Origin: Streptomyces sp. SS1-1 | GTDB taxonomy: Bacteria > Actinomycetota > Actinomycetes > Streptomycetales > Streptomycetaceae | Length of the DNA stretch: 64,000 nucleotides | Reading direction: 5' to 3' | Assembly (NCBI RefSeq): GCF_008973465.1 | Contig: NZ_WBXN01000004.1 | Span: forward strand, 682,001-746,000 | Notes under the pieces: model-generated | What the model was told of the DNA's origin: nothing | The model's database searches: none | The model's input: only the letters and a program-made list of their open reading frames with translations | In this document: in pieces, positions 44,778-55,454 of the stretch | Position numbering within the stretch: position 1 is the stretch's first letter | How the letters are laid out: every line of letters begins with the position of its first letter | Made by a program: the position numbers and the translations under genes

Positions 44778-45419
44778 CTACAGCCCGCTCACTCTCAGCG
44801 TGACGTTCAGCCGCCCCGTGAGTCCCAGCTCCGGGGGCGCCGTGCCCGGGTGCACCCTGGGAACGCCGTGGTAGGCGAGACGCGAGGGGCCGCCGAACAC
44901 GAAGAGGTCGCCGCTGCGCAGTTCGACGTCCGTGTACGGCCGGGTCCGGGACTCGGTGTTGCCGAAGCGGAAGACGCAGGTGTCGCCGAGGCTCAGGGAC
45001 ACCACGGGTGCCGTGGACCGCTCGTCGGCGTCGCGGTGCATGCCCATACGGGCGTCGGAGTCGTAGAAGTTGATCAGCGCGATGTCGTACGGCTCCGCCT
45101 CCTCGCCGAGGGCGTCGCGCACCGCGCGCCGGGCCAGGGTGCCGAGCCGCTCGGGGAACGGCTTGACCGGGGCGCCGTCGCCGTCGACGACGGTCCGCGC
45201 GTAGGCGTACGGATACCAGTGCCAGCCGAGGCACACCTGCCGGGCCGTCATGGTCCCGCCGCCGGGCGTGCGGACCGTGCGCAGTCCGGCCGGGGGGCGG
45301 GCCCACGCACGGCAGGCGTCCAGCAGCTCGCGCTGGGCCCCGGCGTCCAGCCAGTCGGGCAGGTGCACCGCGCCCGGCGCGACGACGGCGCGCTCGCGCG
45401 GGAACAGCTCGGCCTCCAT
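44778..45419 (-). CDS. alkB: AlkB-family alpha-ketoglutarate-dependent dioxygenase (DNA/RNA dealkylation)
   Basis: The 213-residue protein has the iron site HxD in ARMGMHRDADER with a distal His in SRLAYHGVPRV, and the 2-oxoglutarate motif RLNVTLRVSGL (RxNxTxR). NFYDSDARMGMHRD is the standard AlkB core. It oxidatively removes methyl groups from N1-methyladenine and N3-methylcytosine. ATG 45419 follows GGGAGG; an ATG three codons upstream is possible. It is divergent from the RlmG-like gene. Confidence 0.93.
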   Translation of the reverse strand: MEAELFPRERAVVAPGAVHLPDWLDAGAQRELLDACRAWARPPAGLRTVRTPGGGTMTARQVCLGWHWYPYAYARTVVDGDGAPVKPFPERLGTLARRAVRDALGEEAEPYDIALINFYDSDARMGMHRDADERSTAPVVSLSLGDTCVFRFGNTESRTRPYTDVELRSGDLFVFGGPSRLAYHGVPRVHPGTAPPELGLTGRLNVTLRVSGL

Positions 45420-45498
45420 GTCCCCCATCCTCCCGCATCTCACGCCGTCACGGCCGGGGTGCGGGCGGGCGCCCGAGGTCGCTTAGCCTTGACGCACG

Positions 45499-46644
45499 AT
45501 GAACGACCGGATGACGACGCCCTGGGGCGATCTCGCGCTGACCCGCTTCCCCGAGGACCCCCGCGACAGGCTGCGCGCCTGGGACGCCTCCGACGAGTAC
45601 CTCCTGGCGCACCTCGCCGAGCAGGACGTCCCGCTCTCCGGCACGGTCGTGGTCGTCGGCGACCGCTGGGGCGCCCTGGTCACGGCGCTGGCGGCACACC
45701 GGCCCACCCAGATCACGGACTCGTGGCTCGCCCAGGAGGCCACCCGGGCCAACCTCGCCCGGCACGGCGTCGGGCCCGGCGCGGTCCGGCTGCTCACCAC
45801 GCAGGACCCTCCGCCGGAGCGCGTCGACGTCCTCCTGGTGCGGGTGCCGAAGAGCCTGGCGCTGCTGGAGGACCAGCTGCTGCGGCTGGCGCCCGCGGTG
45901 CACGAGGGCACGGTCGTCGTGGGCACCGGCATGGTGCGGGAGATCCACACCTCCACGCTGGAGCTGTTCGAGCGGATCCTCGGACCGACCCGGACGTCTT
46001 TGGCCAAGCGCAAGGCCCGGCTGATCCTCTGCACGCCGGAGCCGTCGGTGGAGCGGCCCGCGAACCCGTGGCCGTACACGTACGCGCTGCCCGCCGGGGT
46101 CGGGGCGGCCTCCGGGAGCACGGTCGTCAATCACGCCGGTGTGTTCTGCGCCGACCGGCTCGACATCGGCACCCGGTTCTTCCTGGCCCATCTGCCGGGC
46201 GGGCGGGGCCCGCGGCGGGTGGTGGACCTCGGCTGCGGCAACGGCGTCGTGGGCACGGCGGTGGCGCTGGCGAACCCGGAGGCCGAGGTGCTGTTCGTCG
46301 ACGAGTCCTTCCAGGCGGTGGCGTCCGCGGAGGCCACGTTCAAGGCGAACGGGGTGCCCGGGCACGCCGAGTTCCGCGTGGGCGACGGGATGGCCGGCGT
46401 GCCGGACGGCAGTGTCGACCTGGTGCTGAACAACCCGCCGTTCCACTCCCACCAGGCCACCACCGACGCGACGGCCTGGCGGATGTTCACGGGGGCGCGG
46501 CGGGCGCTGCGGCCGGGCGGTGAGCTGTGGGTGGTCGGCAACCGGCACCTCGGCTACCACGTGAAGCTGCGGCGGCTGTTCGGGAACAGCGAAGTGGTCG
46601 CCTCCGACCCGAAGTTCGTGGTGCTGCGGGCGGTCCGCCGGTAG
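45499..46644 (+). CDS. RlmG/RsmC-like SAM-dependent RNA methyltransferase
   Basis: The 381-residue protein has a degenerate N-terminal methyltransferase-like half and a catalytic C-terminal half. The latter carries motif I VVDLGCGNGVVGTAVALANP and the NNPPFHSH motif of N2-guanine methyltransferases. NHAGVFCADRLDIGTRFFL is the RlmG/RsmC signature. RlmG makes m2G in 23S rRNA; the target here is assigned by similarity only. Confidence 0.85.
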   Translation: MNDRMTTPWGDLALTRFPEDPRDRLRAWDASDEYLLAHLAEQDVPLSGTVVVVGDRWGALVTALAAHRPTQITDSWLAQEATRANLARHGVGPGAVRLLTTQDPPPERVDVLLVRVPKSLALLEDQLLRLAPAVHEGTVVVGTGMVREIHTSTLELFERILGPTRTSLAKRKARLILCTPEPSVERPANPWPYTYALPAGVGAASGSTVVNHAGVFCADRLDIGTRFFLAHLPGGRGPRRVVDLGCGNGVVGTAVALANPEAEVLFVDESFQAVASAEATFKANGVPGHAEFRVGDGMAGVPDGSVDLVLNNPPFHSHQATTDATAWRMFTGARRALRPGGELWVVGNRHLGYHVKLRRLFGNSEVVASDPKFVVLRAVRR

Positions 46645-46650
46645 CCGCCG

Positions 46651-47508
46651 TCAGCCGGTGCGGCGCAGCACCGTGATGATGTCGGCGACCGTGCGCACCA
46701 TCGCCTCCCGTCCCACGCTGAGGTAGGTGCGTGAGTCGACGGCGTCCGGGTGGGCCGCGAGGAAGTCGCGGATCGCGGTCGTCATCGCGATGTTGAGGGC
46801 GGTGCCGACGTTCACCTTGGCGATGCCGCCGACGACCGCCTCGGTCAGCTCGCCGTCGGGGACGCCGGAGGAGCCGTGCAGGACGAGGGGGACGTCCAGG
46901 GCGGCGGACAGGCGCTTGAGCAGGGCGTGGTCGAGGGTGGCGGTTCGGGTCGTCATGGCGTGCGAGCTGCCGATGGCGACGGCGAGGGCGTCCACCCCGG
47001 AGTCGGCGACGAACGCGCTCGCCTCGGCCGGGTCGGTGCGGGCACCGGGGGCGTGCGCGTCGAGCGGCGGCTGCCCGTTCTTGCCGCCGACGCGCCCCAG
47101 TTCGGCCTCGATCCACAGGCCCTGGGCGTGCGCCCAGTCCGCGGCGGCCTTGGTCGCGGCGAGGTTGTCGAGGTAGGGCAGCCGGGCCGCGTCGTACATC
47201 ACGGAACTGAACCCGGCGGCGGGCGCCTGGCGCAGCAGGTCGTCGCTCTGGACGTGGTCCAGGTGCAGGGCGACGGGGACGGCGGCGCGTTCGGCGGCGG
47301 CGACGGCCGCGCGGGCGAGCGGCAGGAGCCGTCCATAGCGGAACTTGACGGCGTTCTCGCTGACCTGGAGGACGACGGGGGAACCGGCGCTCTCGGCGCC
47401 GGCGACGACCGCCTCCACGTGCTCCAGGGTGATGACGTTGAACGCGGCGACGGCGGAACGGTCGGCGGCGGCGCGGGTGACGAGCTCGCCGGTGGTCACG
47501 AGGGGCAC
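46651..47508 (-). CDS. Class II fructose/tagatose-bisphosphate aldolase-like protein
   Basis: The 285-residue protein has the zinc-site LHLDHVQSDD, EAELGRVGGKNG and the GSSHAMTTR / LVLHGSSGVPDGEL segments of GatY/KbaY-type class II aldolases. These cleave ketose 1,6-bisphosphates to triose phosphates. GTG 47508 has AAAGGAC about 10 bases upstream. It lies 56 bp downstream of the SIS isomerase gene, which supports an amino-sugar or galactitol-type pathway; no transporter or kinase is next to it. Confidence 0.88.
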   Translation of the reverse strand: MPLVTTGELVTRAAADRSAVAAFNVITLEHVEAVVAGAESAGSPVVLQVSENAVKFRYGRLLPLARAAVAAAERAAVPVALHLDHVQSDDLLRQAPAAGFSSVMYDAARLPYLDNLAATKAAADWAHAQGLWIEAELGRVGGKNGQPPLDAHAPGARTDPAEASAFVADSGVDALAVAIGSSHAMTTRTATLDHALLKRLSAALDVPLVLHGSSGVPDGELTEAVVGGIAKVNVGTALNIAMTTAIRDFLAAHPDAVDSRTYLSVGREAMVRTVADIITVLRRTG

Positions 47509-47564
47509 GGCCTGTCCTTTCTGGACGGACGGCGGACGGCAGACGGCTATCGGGTACGGGCGCG

Positions 47565-48446
47565 TCAGGGGGTGAGGATCACCGAGCGGGTGAGGTGGCG
47601 CGGCCGGTCGGGGTCGAGGCCGCGGGCGGCGGCGACGGCGACGGCGAGCCGCTGGGCGCGGACCAGTTCGGCGAGCGGGTCGAGCCGGCCCTCGATCCAC
47701 CGGGCGCCGGTCGCGCCGACCTGTGCGGCCAGTCCTTCGGGGGCCTCTCCGAACATCCAGGTCACGGTGCCGGTGGTGGTGACGCTGATGGGGCCGTGCC
47801 GGTACTCCATCGCCGGGTACGCCTCGGTCCAGGACAGGGACGCCTCGCGCATCTTCAGGGCGGCCTCGTTGGCGAGGCCGACCGTCCAGCCGCGGCCCAG
47901 GAAGGTGAACTGCGCGCATCCGGCGAGCTCGTCGGGGAGGGCGTCGGTCAGCGCGGCGCGGGCGTCGGCGACGGCGGCCTCGGGGTGGAGTCCATGGTGG
48001 GCGCGGAGCAGGGTGAGCGCGGTGGTGGCGAACCGGGTCTGCACGACGGAGCGTTCGTCGGCGTAGTCGAGGACGACGAGGTCGTCGGCGGCCGTCATGA
48101 CGGGGGTGTCCGGGTCGGCGGTGATCGCCGTGGTGCGGGTCCGCCCCTTCGCCCGCTCCAGCAGGTCCAGGACCTCGGTGGTGGTGCCGGAGCGGGTGAG
48201 GGCGAGGATCCGGTCGTAGGCGCGCCCGGCCGGGAACTCGGACGCGGCGAAGGCGTCCGTCTCGCCCTGACCGGCCCCTTCGCGCAGCGCGGCGTACGCC
48301 TGTGCCATGAAGTACGAGGTGCCGCAGCCGACGACCGCGACCCGCTCCCCCGCCTCCGGCAGCCTCCCGCCCGCTGCGGAGGCGTCCGCCGCGGCACGGG
48401 TCCAGCACTCCGGCTGGCTGTTGAGCTCGTCCTCGACATGGGTCAT
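47565..48446 (-). CDS. SIS-domain sugar-phosphate isomerase/deaminase (AgaS-like)
   Basis: The 293-residue protein has two SIS domains (VAVVGCGTSYFMAQAYAALRE, LALTRSGTTTEVLDLLERAKG; then FLGRGWTVGLANEAALKMREAS, AYPAMEYRHGPISVTTTGT). It resembles AgaS and GlmS-C-type isomerases that handle amino-sugar phosphates. It is the first gene of a probable operon with the aldolase, divergent from a DeoR regulator. GGGAGGGTGACGGC precedes ATG 48446. Confidence 0.88.
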   Translation of the reverse strand: MTHVEDELNSQPECWTRAAADASAAGGRLPEAGERVAVVGCGTSYFMAQAYAALREGAGQGETDAFAASEFPAGRAYDRILALTRSGTTTEVLDLLERAKGRTRTTAITADPDTPVMTAADDLVVLDYADERSVVQTRFATTALTLLRAHHGLHPEAAVADARAALTDALPDELAGCAQFTFLGRGWTVGLANEAALKMREASLSWTEAYPAMEYRHGPISVTTTGTVTWMFGEAPEGLAAQVGATGARWIEGRLDPLAELVRAQRLAVAVAAARGLDPDRPRHLTRSVILTP

Positions 48447-48489
48447 GCCGTCACCCTCCCGGCCATGCGGCGTGAATGCTCGTTCCTGC

Positions 48490-48519
48490 AAGATAGGGCC
48501 TGCTTTCGAGCAGAATCAA
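48490..48519 (-). promoter_or_regulatory. Promoter of SIS-aldolase operon with palindromic operator in spacer
   Basis: Reading leftward, TTGATT (48519-48514) and TATCTT (48495-48490) are spaced 18 bp. The spacer contains the palindrome CTGCTTTCGAGCAG (48500-48513), with CTGCT/AGCAG arms. A repressor bound there would block RNA polymerase. The divergent DeoR regulator (48578) is the obvious candidate. Confidence 0.6.
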
Positions 48520-48577
48520 GCAAAGGGACGGAGTGAGTGTGCGTTAGGGTCGCGGGAGATCGAGGAAGGGAGGGCGG

Positions 48578-49357
48578 ATGTCGCGCGACGCCCGCTGGAA
48601 GGCGCTGCTGGACCTGCTGGTGGAGCGGGGCCGGCTGGACGTCGAGGACGCGGCCGCCGAGCTGGAGGTCTCCGCCGCCACGATCCGCCGCGACCTCGAT
48701 CAGCTCGCCGCCCAGCAGATGCTGGTCCGCACCCGCGGGGGCGCGGTCGTGCACGGGGTGTCGTACGAGCTGCCGCTGCGCTACAAGACCGCGCGCAACG
48801 CCTCGGAGAAGCAGCGCATCGCCGGTGCGGTGGCCGATCTCCTCGCGCCGGGCGAGGCCGTCGGGCTGACCGGCGGCACGACGACGACGGAGGTGGCCCG
48901 CGCCCTCGCCGTACGCGGCGACCTCACCTCGGGCACGCCCGCGCTGACGATCGTCACCAACGCGCTCAACATCGCCAACGAGCTCGCCGTACGGCCCCAG
49001 TTCAAGATCGTGCTGACCGGCGGGGTGGCGCGAGCGCAGTCGTACGAGCTGATCGGGCCGCTCGCGGACGGCGTGCTGTCGCAGGTCACCCTCGATGTCG
49101 CGGTGCTCGGTGTGGTGGCCCTGGACGTCACGCACGGGGCCGCCGCGCACGACGAGGCGGAGGCGGCGATCAACCGGCTGCTGTGTGAGCGCGCCGAGCG
49201 GGTGATCGTGGCGGCGGACTCCAGCAAGCTCGGCCGGCGGGCGTTCGCGCGGATCTGCGCGGTGGACACGGTGGACACCCTGGTCACCGACACGGCGGCC
49301 GACCCGGACCTCGTACGCGGCTTCGAGGAGGCCGGGCTGCGGGTCCTCACCGTCTGA
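48578..49357 (+). CDS. DeoR/GlpR-family regulator (AgaR-like)
   Basis: The 259-residue protein has a DeoR helix-turn-helix (LLVERGRLDVEDAAAELEVSAATIRRDLDQLAAQQML) and the sensor domain (GLTGGTTTTEVARAL, VLTGGVARAQSYELIGP, VIVAADSSKLGRRAF). The arrangement, divergent from SIS and aldolase genes, matches AgaR-type repressors responding to a sugar phosphate. GAGGAAGGGAGG precedes ATG 48578. Confidence 0.93.
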   Translation: MSRDARWKALLDLLVERGRLDVEDAAAELEVSAATIRRDLDQLAAQQMLVRTRGGAVVHGVSYELPLRYKTARNASEKQRIAGAVADLLAPGEAVGLTGGTTTTEVARALAVRGDLTSGTPALTIVTNALNIANELAVRPQFKIVLTGGVARAQSYELIGPLADGVLSQVTLDVAVLGVVALDVTHGAAAHDEAEAAINRLLCERAERVIVAADSSKLGRRAFARICAVDTVDTLVTDTAADPDLVRGFEEAGLRVLTV

Positions 49358-49447
49358 TCACCCCGGCCCGCGCCCGTCCGGCCAGGCCCGTCCGCCCGTT
49401 TCCTTCTACCCTGGGGAACGAGCGCATGGCGGGCCGAGGAGGCTGCG

Positions 49448-51283
<1,836 letters not shown>

Positions 51284-51422
51284 GCGGGACACGGACTGGG
51301 TGTTCCCGAAGAACGGCACGCCGCACGCCTCCTGCAACATCCGTCTCGTCGAGCAGATACATCCCTGAAAGTGAGCTGGGGGTGCTCATGGGCGCCTGGA
51401 GCTTGCCTGAGATCCTTGGCCC
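51284..51422 (+). other. Short coding-like remnant (27 codons) after the GH15 gene
   Basis: Immediately after the GH15 stop, an open frame without a start reads RDTDWVFPKNGTPHASC and on to VEQIHP before a stop at 51370-51372. The amino-acid mix is that of real protein and unlike shadow frames. It may be the 3' end of a gene whose body was deleted. I cannot name the parent. The rest of the stretch holds no feature. Confidence 0.35.
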
Positions 51423-51608
51423 ATGAGCACACCACCGGACGGGTTGCCCGTCTACCGAGTCCTGACCGGGCCCGATGACGCCACGTTCTGCCAGCGGGTG
51501 AGCGAGGCGATCGGTCTTGGCTACGAACTGCACGAAGGCCCCGCCGTCACCTTCAACGGGGAGAACGTCATCGTCGCCCAGGCGCTGATCTGGCCGACGC
51601 GGCCGTAA
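51423..51608 (+). CDS. DUF1737-domain small protein
   Basis: The 61-residue protein (PVYRVLTGPDDATFCQRVSE, then LGYELHEGPAVTF) matches the DUF1737 family as I know it: YRxLTGPDDxxFCxRV and GxxLxGGPAxTF. Function unknown. The ATG at 51423 lacks a strong ribosome binding site. Confidence 0.85.
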   Translation: MSTPPDGLPVYRVLTGPDDATFCQRVSEAIGLGYELHEGPAVTFNGENVIVAQALIWPTRP

Positions 51609-51622
51609 GAAGGAGGCGGGAC

Positions 51623-52618
51623 TCAGTGCCCGTGCCCGGACGTGTCGTCGTGCGGGGTGGCGGGCTCCTCCGAGGGCGCCGGGGTGCCGGGGGTGCCGGT
51701 ACGGACCGTGAAGGCCGCCGTGTGGACCTTGCCCTCGTGCTTGAAGTCGAGGAAGAGCCGGTAGGTGCCGGTGCTCGGCGCCGTGGCGGTGAAGGAGACG
51801 TCCGGGCCGGGTTTCGTCGTGCCGTCGCCGGGTTCGCCGTTGGGGTGGACGTGCAGGTAGGCGAGGTCTCCGGAGCGCAGGGCGACCAGGTGGCCGTAGG
51901 CGCCCAGGTAGGGCTGGAGGTCGGTCACCGGGCGGCCGGCACGGGAGACCGTCAGTTGCAGCTCGCCCGCCCTGCCCGGTCGCAGCGCGCCGTCGAGGCG
52001 GACCTCGTAGCCGTGGACCTTCGCGGTGCGCCGTGGCGCGGGCAGCGGCTGGGGCTCGTACGGGCCGGAGGCCGCCAGGTCCGCGCCCAGGGTGAGGTTC
52101 TCCGCGCCCTTCTTGGCCGGGGTGAAGTCGGCGAAGACCCGGTAGCCGCCGGCGCGGGGCAGGTCGACCGGGATGCTCCAGGTGCCGTCGGCGGCGCGGG
52201 TGGGGTGCAGATGGCGGTAGGTCCCCAGGTCGCGTGAGGCCACGATGAGGTGCAACTCCTTGTCGTGCTCCCGCTGATAGGCGGTGACCGCGCGGCCCGC
52301 GCTGTCGCGGACGACGAAGCTCAGCTCGGAGCGCTTGCCCGCCGCGACCCGCGCGGTGGCGAGGTCGAGGGTGTAGCCGCCCTCGGAGATCTGCAGTCCC
52401 CCGGCGGGCTCCGCCTCGTGACCGCCATGACCCCCATCCCCCTCCCCATCCCCAGGCCCCGACTCCGGCTCCGGGGATGCCCCCGGGTGCGTGTCGTGGC
52501 GGGCGGTGGGCGTGGCGTCGTCGATGACGGGGTCGAGGGCCTCGCCCACGCCGTAGGCGGTGCCGAAGGTCGCGGCCAGCGCGGCGGTGAACGCGGTGAT
52601 CCTCAGTCCGGCATGCAT
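51623..52618 (-). CDS. Secreted/membrane-anchored His-rich protein, copper-regulated
   Basis: The 331-residue protein has an N-terminal hydrophobic segment (about 5-25; signal peptide or anchor). An acidic His/Gly-rich stretch follows (near 42-72, GHGGHEAEP) and then two beta-sandwich-like halves, each with His-rich strands (RHLHPTRAADGTWSIPVDLP; LAYLHVHPNGEPGD). The C-terminus is SGHGH. Its promoter carries a CsoR-like box and it is divergent from copZ-copA. A role in extracytoplasmic copper binding or handling is inferred from this context and from the histidines; I do not recognise a characterised family. Confidence 0.75.
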   Translation of the reverse strand: MHAGLRITAFTAALAATFGTAYGVGEALDPVIDDATPTARHDTHPGASPEPESGPGDGEGDGGHGGHEAEPAGGLQISEGGYTLDLATARVAAGKRSELSFVVRDSAGRAVTAYQREHDKELHLIVASRDLGTYRHLHPTRAADGTWSIPVDLPRAGGYRVFADFTPAKKGAENLTLGADLAASGPYEPQPLPAPRRTAKVHGYEVRLDGALRPGRAGELQLTVSRAGRPVTDLQPYLGAYGHLVALRSGDLAYLHVHPNGEPGDGTTKPGPDVSFTATAPSTGTYRLFLDFKHEGKVHTAAFTVRTGTPGTPAPSEEPATPHDDTSGHGH

Positions 52619-52668
52619 GGCGGTCTCCTGCGGGTCAGGTACGGCGTCGTGGTCGTTCGATGCACTTC

Positions 52669-52696
52669 ACCATACCCCTGGGGGGTATCAAGTCAA
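52669..52696 (-). promoter_or_regulatory. Leftward promoter with CsoR-like box, upstream of His-rich protein gene
   Basis: Reading leftward, TTGACT (52696-52691) and TATGGT (52674-52669) are 16 bp apart. The perfect palindrome ATACCCC-TGG-GGGGTAT (52672-52688) fills the spacer. The sequence is of the copper-sensing CsoR operator type (TACCCC...GGGGTA). Confidence 0.7.
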
Positions 52697-52709
52697 GTCG
52701 GGTTCAGGC

Positions 52710-52738
52710 TTGCTCACGCTACCCCCTAGGGGTATATA
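52710..52738 (+). promoter_or_regulatory. Rightward promoter of copZ-copA with CsoR-like box
   Basis: TTGCTC (52710-52715) and TATATA (52733-52738) have a 17-bp spacer. TACCCCCTAGGGGTA (52720-52734) overlaps the spacer and the -10. The TATATA is unusual in this GC-rich window. Derepression by copper is the expected control. No csoR gene is in the window. Confidence 0.7.
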
Positions 52739-52816
52739 TGGAGCCTCGTAAGGGTACCCCCACCCCGTATCGAGGGCGGGCCTGCCCACGACCATCACCG
52801 ATCACAGGAGGACCGC

Positions 52817-53032
52817 ATGTCCACCACCACGTACGCCGTCACCGGTATGAGCTGCGGCCACTGCCGGGCCACGCTGACCAAGGCCATCGGAGGGCTGGAC
52901 GGCGTCACCGGGGTCGACGTCGATCTCGCCACGGGCCATGTCACCGTGACCAGTGCCGCCGAGCCGGACGATGCCCGTATCGCCGCGGTCGTGGACGACG
53001 CCGGCTACGAGCTCACCGGCCGCGCCGCCTGA
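52817..53032 (+). CDS. copZ: CopZ-like heavy-metal-associated copper chaperone
   Basis: The 71-residue single HMA domain has the metal-binding motif GMSCGHC (C13, C16) and the rest of the ferredoxin-like fold (VTGVDVDLATGHVTVTSAA). It carries Cu(I) to the ATPase encoded next. AGGAGG precedes ATG 52817. It is first in the cop operon under the CsoR-like box. Confidence 0.94.
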   Translation: MSTTTYAVTGMSCGHCRATLTKAIGGLDGVTGVDVDLATGHVTVTSAAEPDDARIAAVVDDAGYELTGRAA

Positions 53033-53045
53033 TCCGCCCCTCCCC

Positions 53046-53070
53046 CGGGGCCCGGACGCACCGGGCCCCG
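53046..53070 (+). other. Intercistronic hairpin between copZ and copA
   Basis: Perfect 10-bp arms CGGGGCCCGG (53046-53055) and CCGGGCCCCG (53061-53070) enclose 5 bases. Between it and copA a 13-bp direct repeat TCCCGCACCAGGA occurs twice (53077-53089 and 53092-53104). The hairpin could attenuate copA or stabilise the copZ mRNA end, giving more chaperone than ATPase. Confidence 0.5.
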
Positions 53071-53110
53071 CCCGCGTCCCGCACCAGGACATCCCGCACC
53101 AGGAGCAGCG

Positions 53111-55384
53111 ATGACCACCACCGCGACCGGCCCGACGAGTGACGTGGAACTCGTCATCGGCGGCATGACGTGCGCGTCGTGCGCCGCGCGCGTCGAGAAG
53201 AAGCTGAACCGTATGGAGGGCGTGAGCGCCACCGTCAACTACGCGACCGAGAAGGCCAAGGTCAGCTTCGCCGCCGGGGTCACCGTCCAGGAGCTGATCG
53301 CCACCGTCGAGGCGACCGGGTACACCGCCCGGGAGCCCGCGCCGGCCGCGACCGAGGCGCCGGCGGAGCAGGGCCGTGAGGAGGACGACGGACTGCGGCC
53401 GCTCAGGCAGCGGTTGGTGACCGCGGTGGTCCTGGCGGTGCCCGTGGTCGCGATGGCGATGGTCCCGGCGCTGCAGTTCGAGAACTGGCAGTGGCTCTCG
53501 CTCACCCTGGCGGCGCCCGTCGTGACCTATGCCGCCTGGCCGTTCCACCGGGCCGCGTTCACCAATCTGCGGCACGGCGCCGCCACCATGGACACCCTCA
53601 TCTCGGTCGGCACCTCGGCCGCGTTCCTGTGGTCGCTGTGGGCGCTGTTCCTGGGCACGGCGGGCGAGCCGGGGATGACGCACCCCTTCGAGCTGACGAT
53701 CGCCCGCGGCGACGGCTCGGGGAACATCTATCTGGAGGCGGCGGCCGGTGTCACCGCCTTCATCCTGGCCGGGCGCTACTTCGAGGCCCGCTCCCGGCGC
53801 AAGGCGGGCGCCGCGCTGAAGGCCCTGCTGGAGCTGGGCGCCAAGGACGTCACCGTCCTGGGTCCGGACGGCACCGAACGGACCCGTCCCATCGCGGAGT
53901 TGCCGGTCGGCGACCGCTTCCTGGTCCGTCCCGGGGAGAAGATCGCGACCGACGGCACGGTGGTCGAGGGGTCGTCCGCGGTGGACGCCTCGATGCTGAC
54001 GGGTGAGTCCGTGCCGGTGGAGGTGACCGTGGGAGACCCGGTCACGGGCGCGACGCTCAACGCGGGCGGGCGGCTCGTCGTCGAGGCGACGCGGGTCGGG
54101 GCGGACACCCAGCTCGCGCGGATGGCGCGGCTGGTGGAGGACGCGCAGAACGGCAAGGCCGCCGCCCAGCGGCTGGCGGACCGGATCTCCGCCGTCTTCG
54201 TGCCCGTCGTCATCGCCCTCGCGCTGGGCACCCTCGGCTTCTGGCTGGGCAACGGCGCCGGACCCGCCGCCGCCTTCACGGCCGCCGTGGCCGTACTCAT
54301 CATCGCCTGCCCCTGCGCGCTGGGGCTGGCCACGCCGACCGCGCTGCTGGTGGGCACCGGGCGCGGCGCCCAGCTCGGCATCCTGATCAAGGGGCCCGAG
54401 GTGCTGGAGTCGACGCGCCGGGTCGACACCGTCGTCCTGGACAAGACGGGCACGGTCACGACCGGCCGGATGACGCTGCTCGCCGTGCACACCGCCGCCG
54501 GCACCGCGCAGGAGGACGTCCTGCGGCTGGCGGGGGCGCTGGAGCACTCCTCCGAGCACCCGGTGGCCCGCGCGGTGGCCGAGGGGGCCCGGGCCCGGCA
54601 CGGTTCGCTTCCCGCGCCCGAGGACTTCGCGAACGTGCCGGGGCTCGGCGTGCGGGGTGTGGTCGACGGACACAAAGTTCTGGTGGGCCGCGAACGGCTG
54701 CTGGCGGAACGGGACATGGAGCTTCCGGAGGATCTGCGGCAGGCACGGGAGGGCGCCGAGGCGGCCGGACGTACGGCGATCGTGGTGGCCTGGGACGGGG
54801 CGGCGCGGGCGGTGCTGGAGGTCGCCGACGCCGTGAAGGAGACCAGCCGGGAGGCCGTCGCGCGGCTGCGGGCCCTCGGTCTGACGCCGATGCTGCTGAC
54901 CGGTGACAACCGGCGGGTCGCCGGGGCGGTCGCCCGTGAGGTCGGCATCGCGGCCGAGCACGTGATCGCGGAGGTGCTGCCGCAGGACAAGGCCGACATC
55001 GTCAAGCGCCTCCAGAGCGAAGGGCGTTCGGTCGCCATGGTGGGCGACGGCGTCAACGACGCGGCCGCGCTGGCCCAGGCCGATCTGGGGCTCGCGATGG
55101 GCACGGGTACGGACGCGGCGATCGAGGCGGGTGACCTCACCCTGGTGCGCGGCGACCTGCGCGCCGCCGCCGACGCCATCCGGCTCGCCCGCCGTACGCT
55201 CGGCACGATCCGGTCGAACCTGTTCTGGGCGTTCGCCTACAACGTGGCCGCGCTGCCGCTGGCCGCGGCCGGACTGCTCAACCCGATGATCGCGGGGGCG
55301 GCGATGGCCTTCTCCTCGGTCTTCGTGGTCGGCAACTCCCTGCGGCTGCGGTCCTTCCGGGCCGCGGACCGAACGGGCCGGTGA
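53111..55384 (+). CDS. copA: Copper-exporting P1B-type ATPase
   Basis: The 757-residue protein has one N-terminal HMA domain (GMTCASC, C21/C24), eight predicted TM helices, the actuator TGES ([10 protein letters not shown]), the channel motif CPC ([13 protein letters not shown], about residue 400), the phosphorylated aspartate D444 in DKTGTVT, an HP motif ([10 protein letters not shown]) and the hinge [10 protein letters not shown]. These identify a Cu+ (IB-1) exporter. GGAG lies before ATG 53111. It follows copZ by 78 bp. Confidence 0.96.
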   Translation: MTTTATGPTSDVELVIGGMTCASCAARVEKKLNRMEGVSATVNYATEKAKVSFAAGVTVQELIATVEATGYTAREPAPAATEAPAEQGREEDDGLRPLRQRLVTAVVLAVPVVAMAMVPALQFENWQWLSLTLAAPVVTYAAWPFHRAAFTNLRHGAATMDTLISVGTSAAFLWSLWALFLGTAGEPGMTHPFELTIARGDGSGNIYLEAAAGVTAFILAGRYFEARSRRKAGAALKALLELGAKDVTVLGPDGTERTRPIAELPVGDRFLVRPGEKIATDGTVVEGSSAVDASMLTGESVPVEVTVGDPVTGATLNAGGRLVVEATRVGADTQLARMARLVEDAQNGKAAAQRLADRISAVFVPVVIALALGTLGFWLGNGAGPAAAFTAAVAVLIIACPCALGLATPTALLVGTGRGAQLGILIKGPEVLESTRRVDTVVLDKTGTVTTGRMTLLAVHTAAGTAQEDVLRLAGALEHSSEHPVARAVAEGARARHGSLPAPEDFANVPGLGVRGVVDGHKVLVGRERLLAERDMELPEDLRQAREGAEAAGRTAIVVAWDGAARAVLEVADAVKETSREAVARLRALGLTPMLLTGDNRRVAGAVAREVGIAAEHVIAEVLPQDKADIVKRLQSEGRSVAMVGDGVNDAAALAQADLGLAMGTGTDAAIEAGDLTLVRGDLRAAADAIRLARRTLGTIRSNLFWAFAYNVAALPLAAAGLLNPMIAGAAMAFSSVFVVGNSLRLRSFRAADRTGR

Positions 55385-55405
55385 CGAGGAGCGTGGGGAG
55401 CGGAC

Positions 55406-55435
55406 GGTGGGGCGCCGTGGACGCGGCGCCCCACC
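55406..55435. terminator. Bidirectional terminator between copA and phospholipase gene
   Basis: Perfect 12-bp arms GGTGGGGCGCCG (55406-55417) and CGGCGCCCCACC (55424-55435) with a 6-base loop, between convergent stop codons. Confidence 0.75.
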
Positions 55436-55454
55436 GCCGGGTGCCGGTGGTGGC

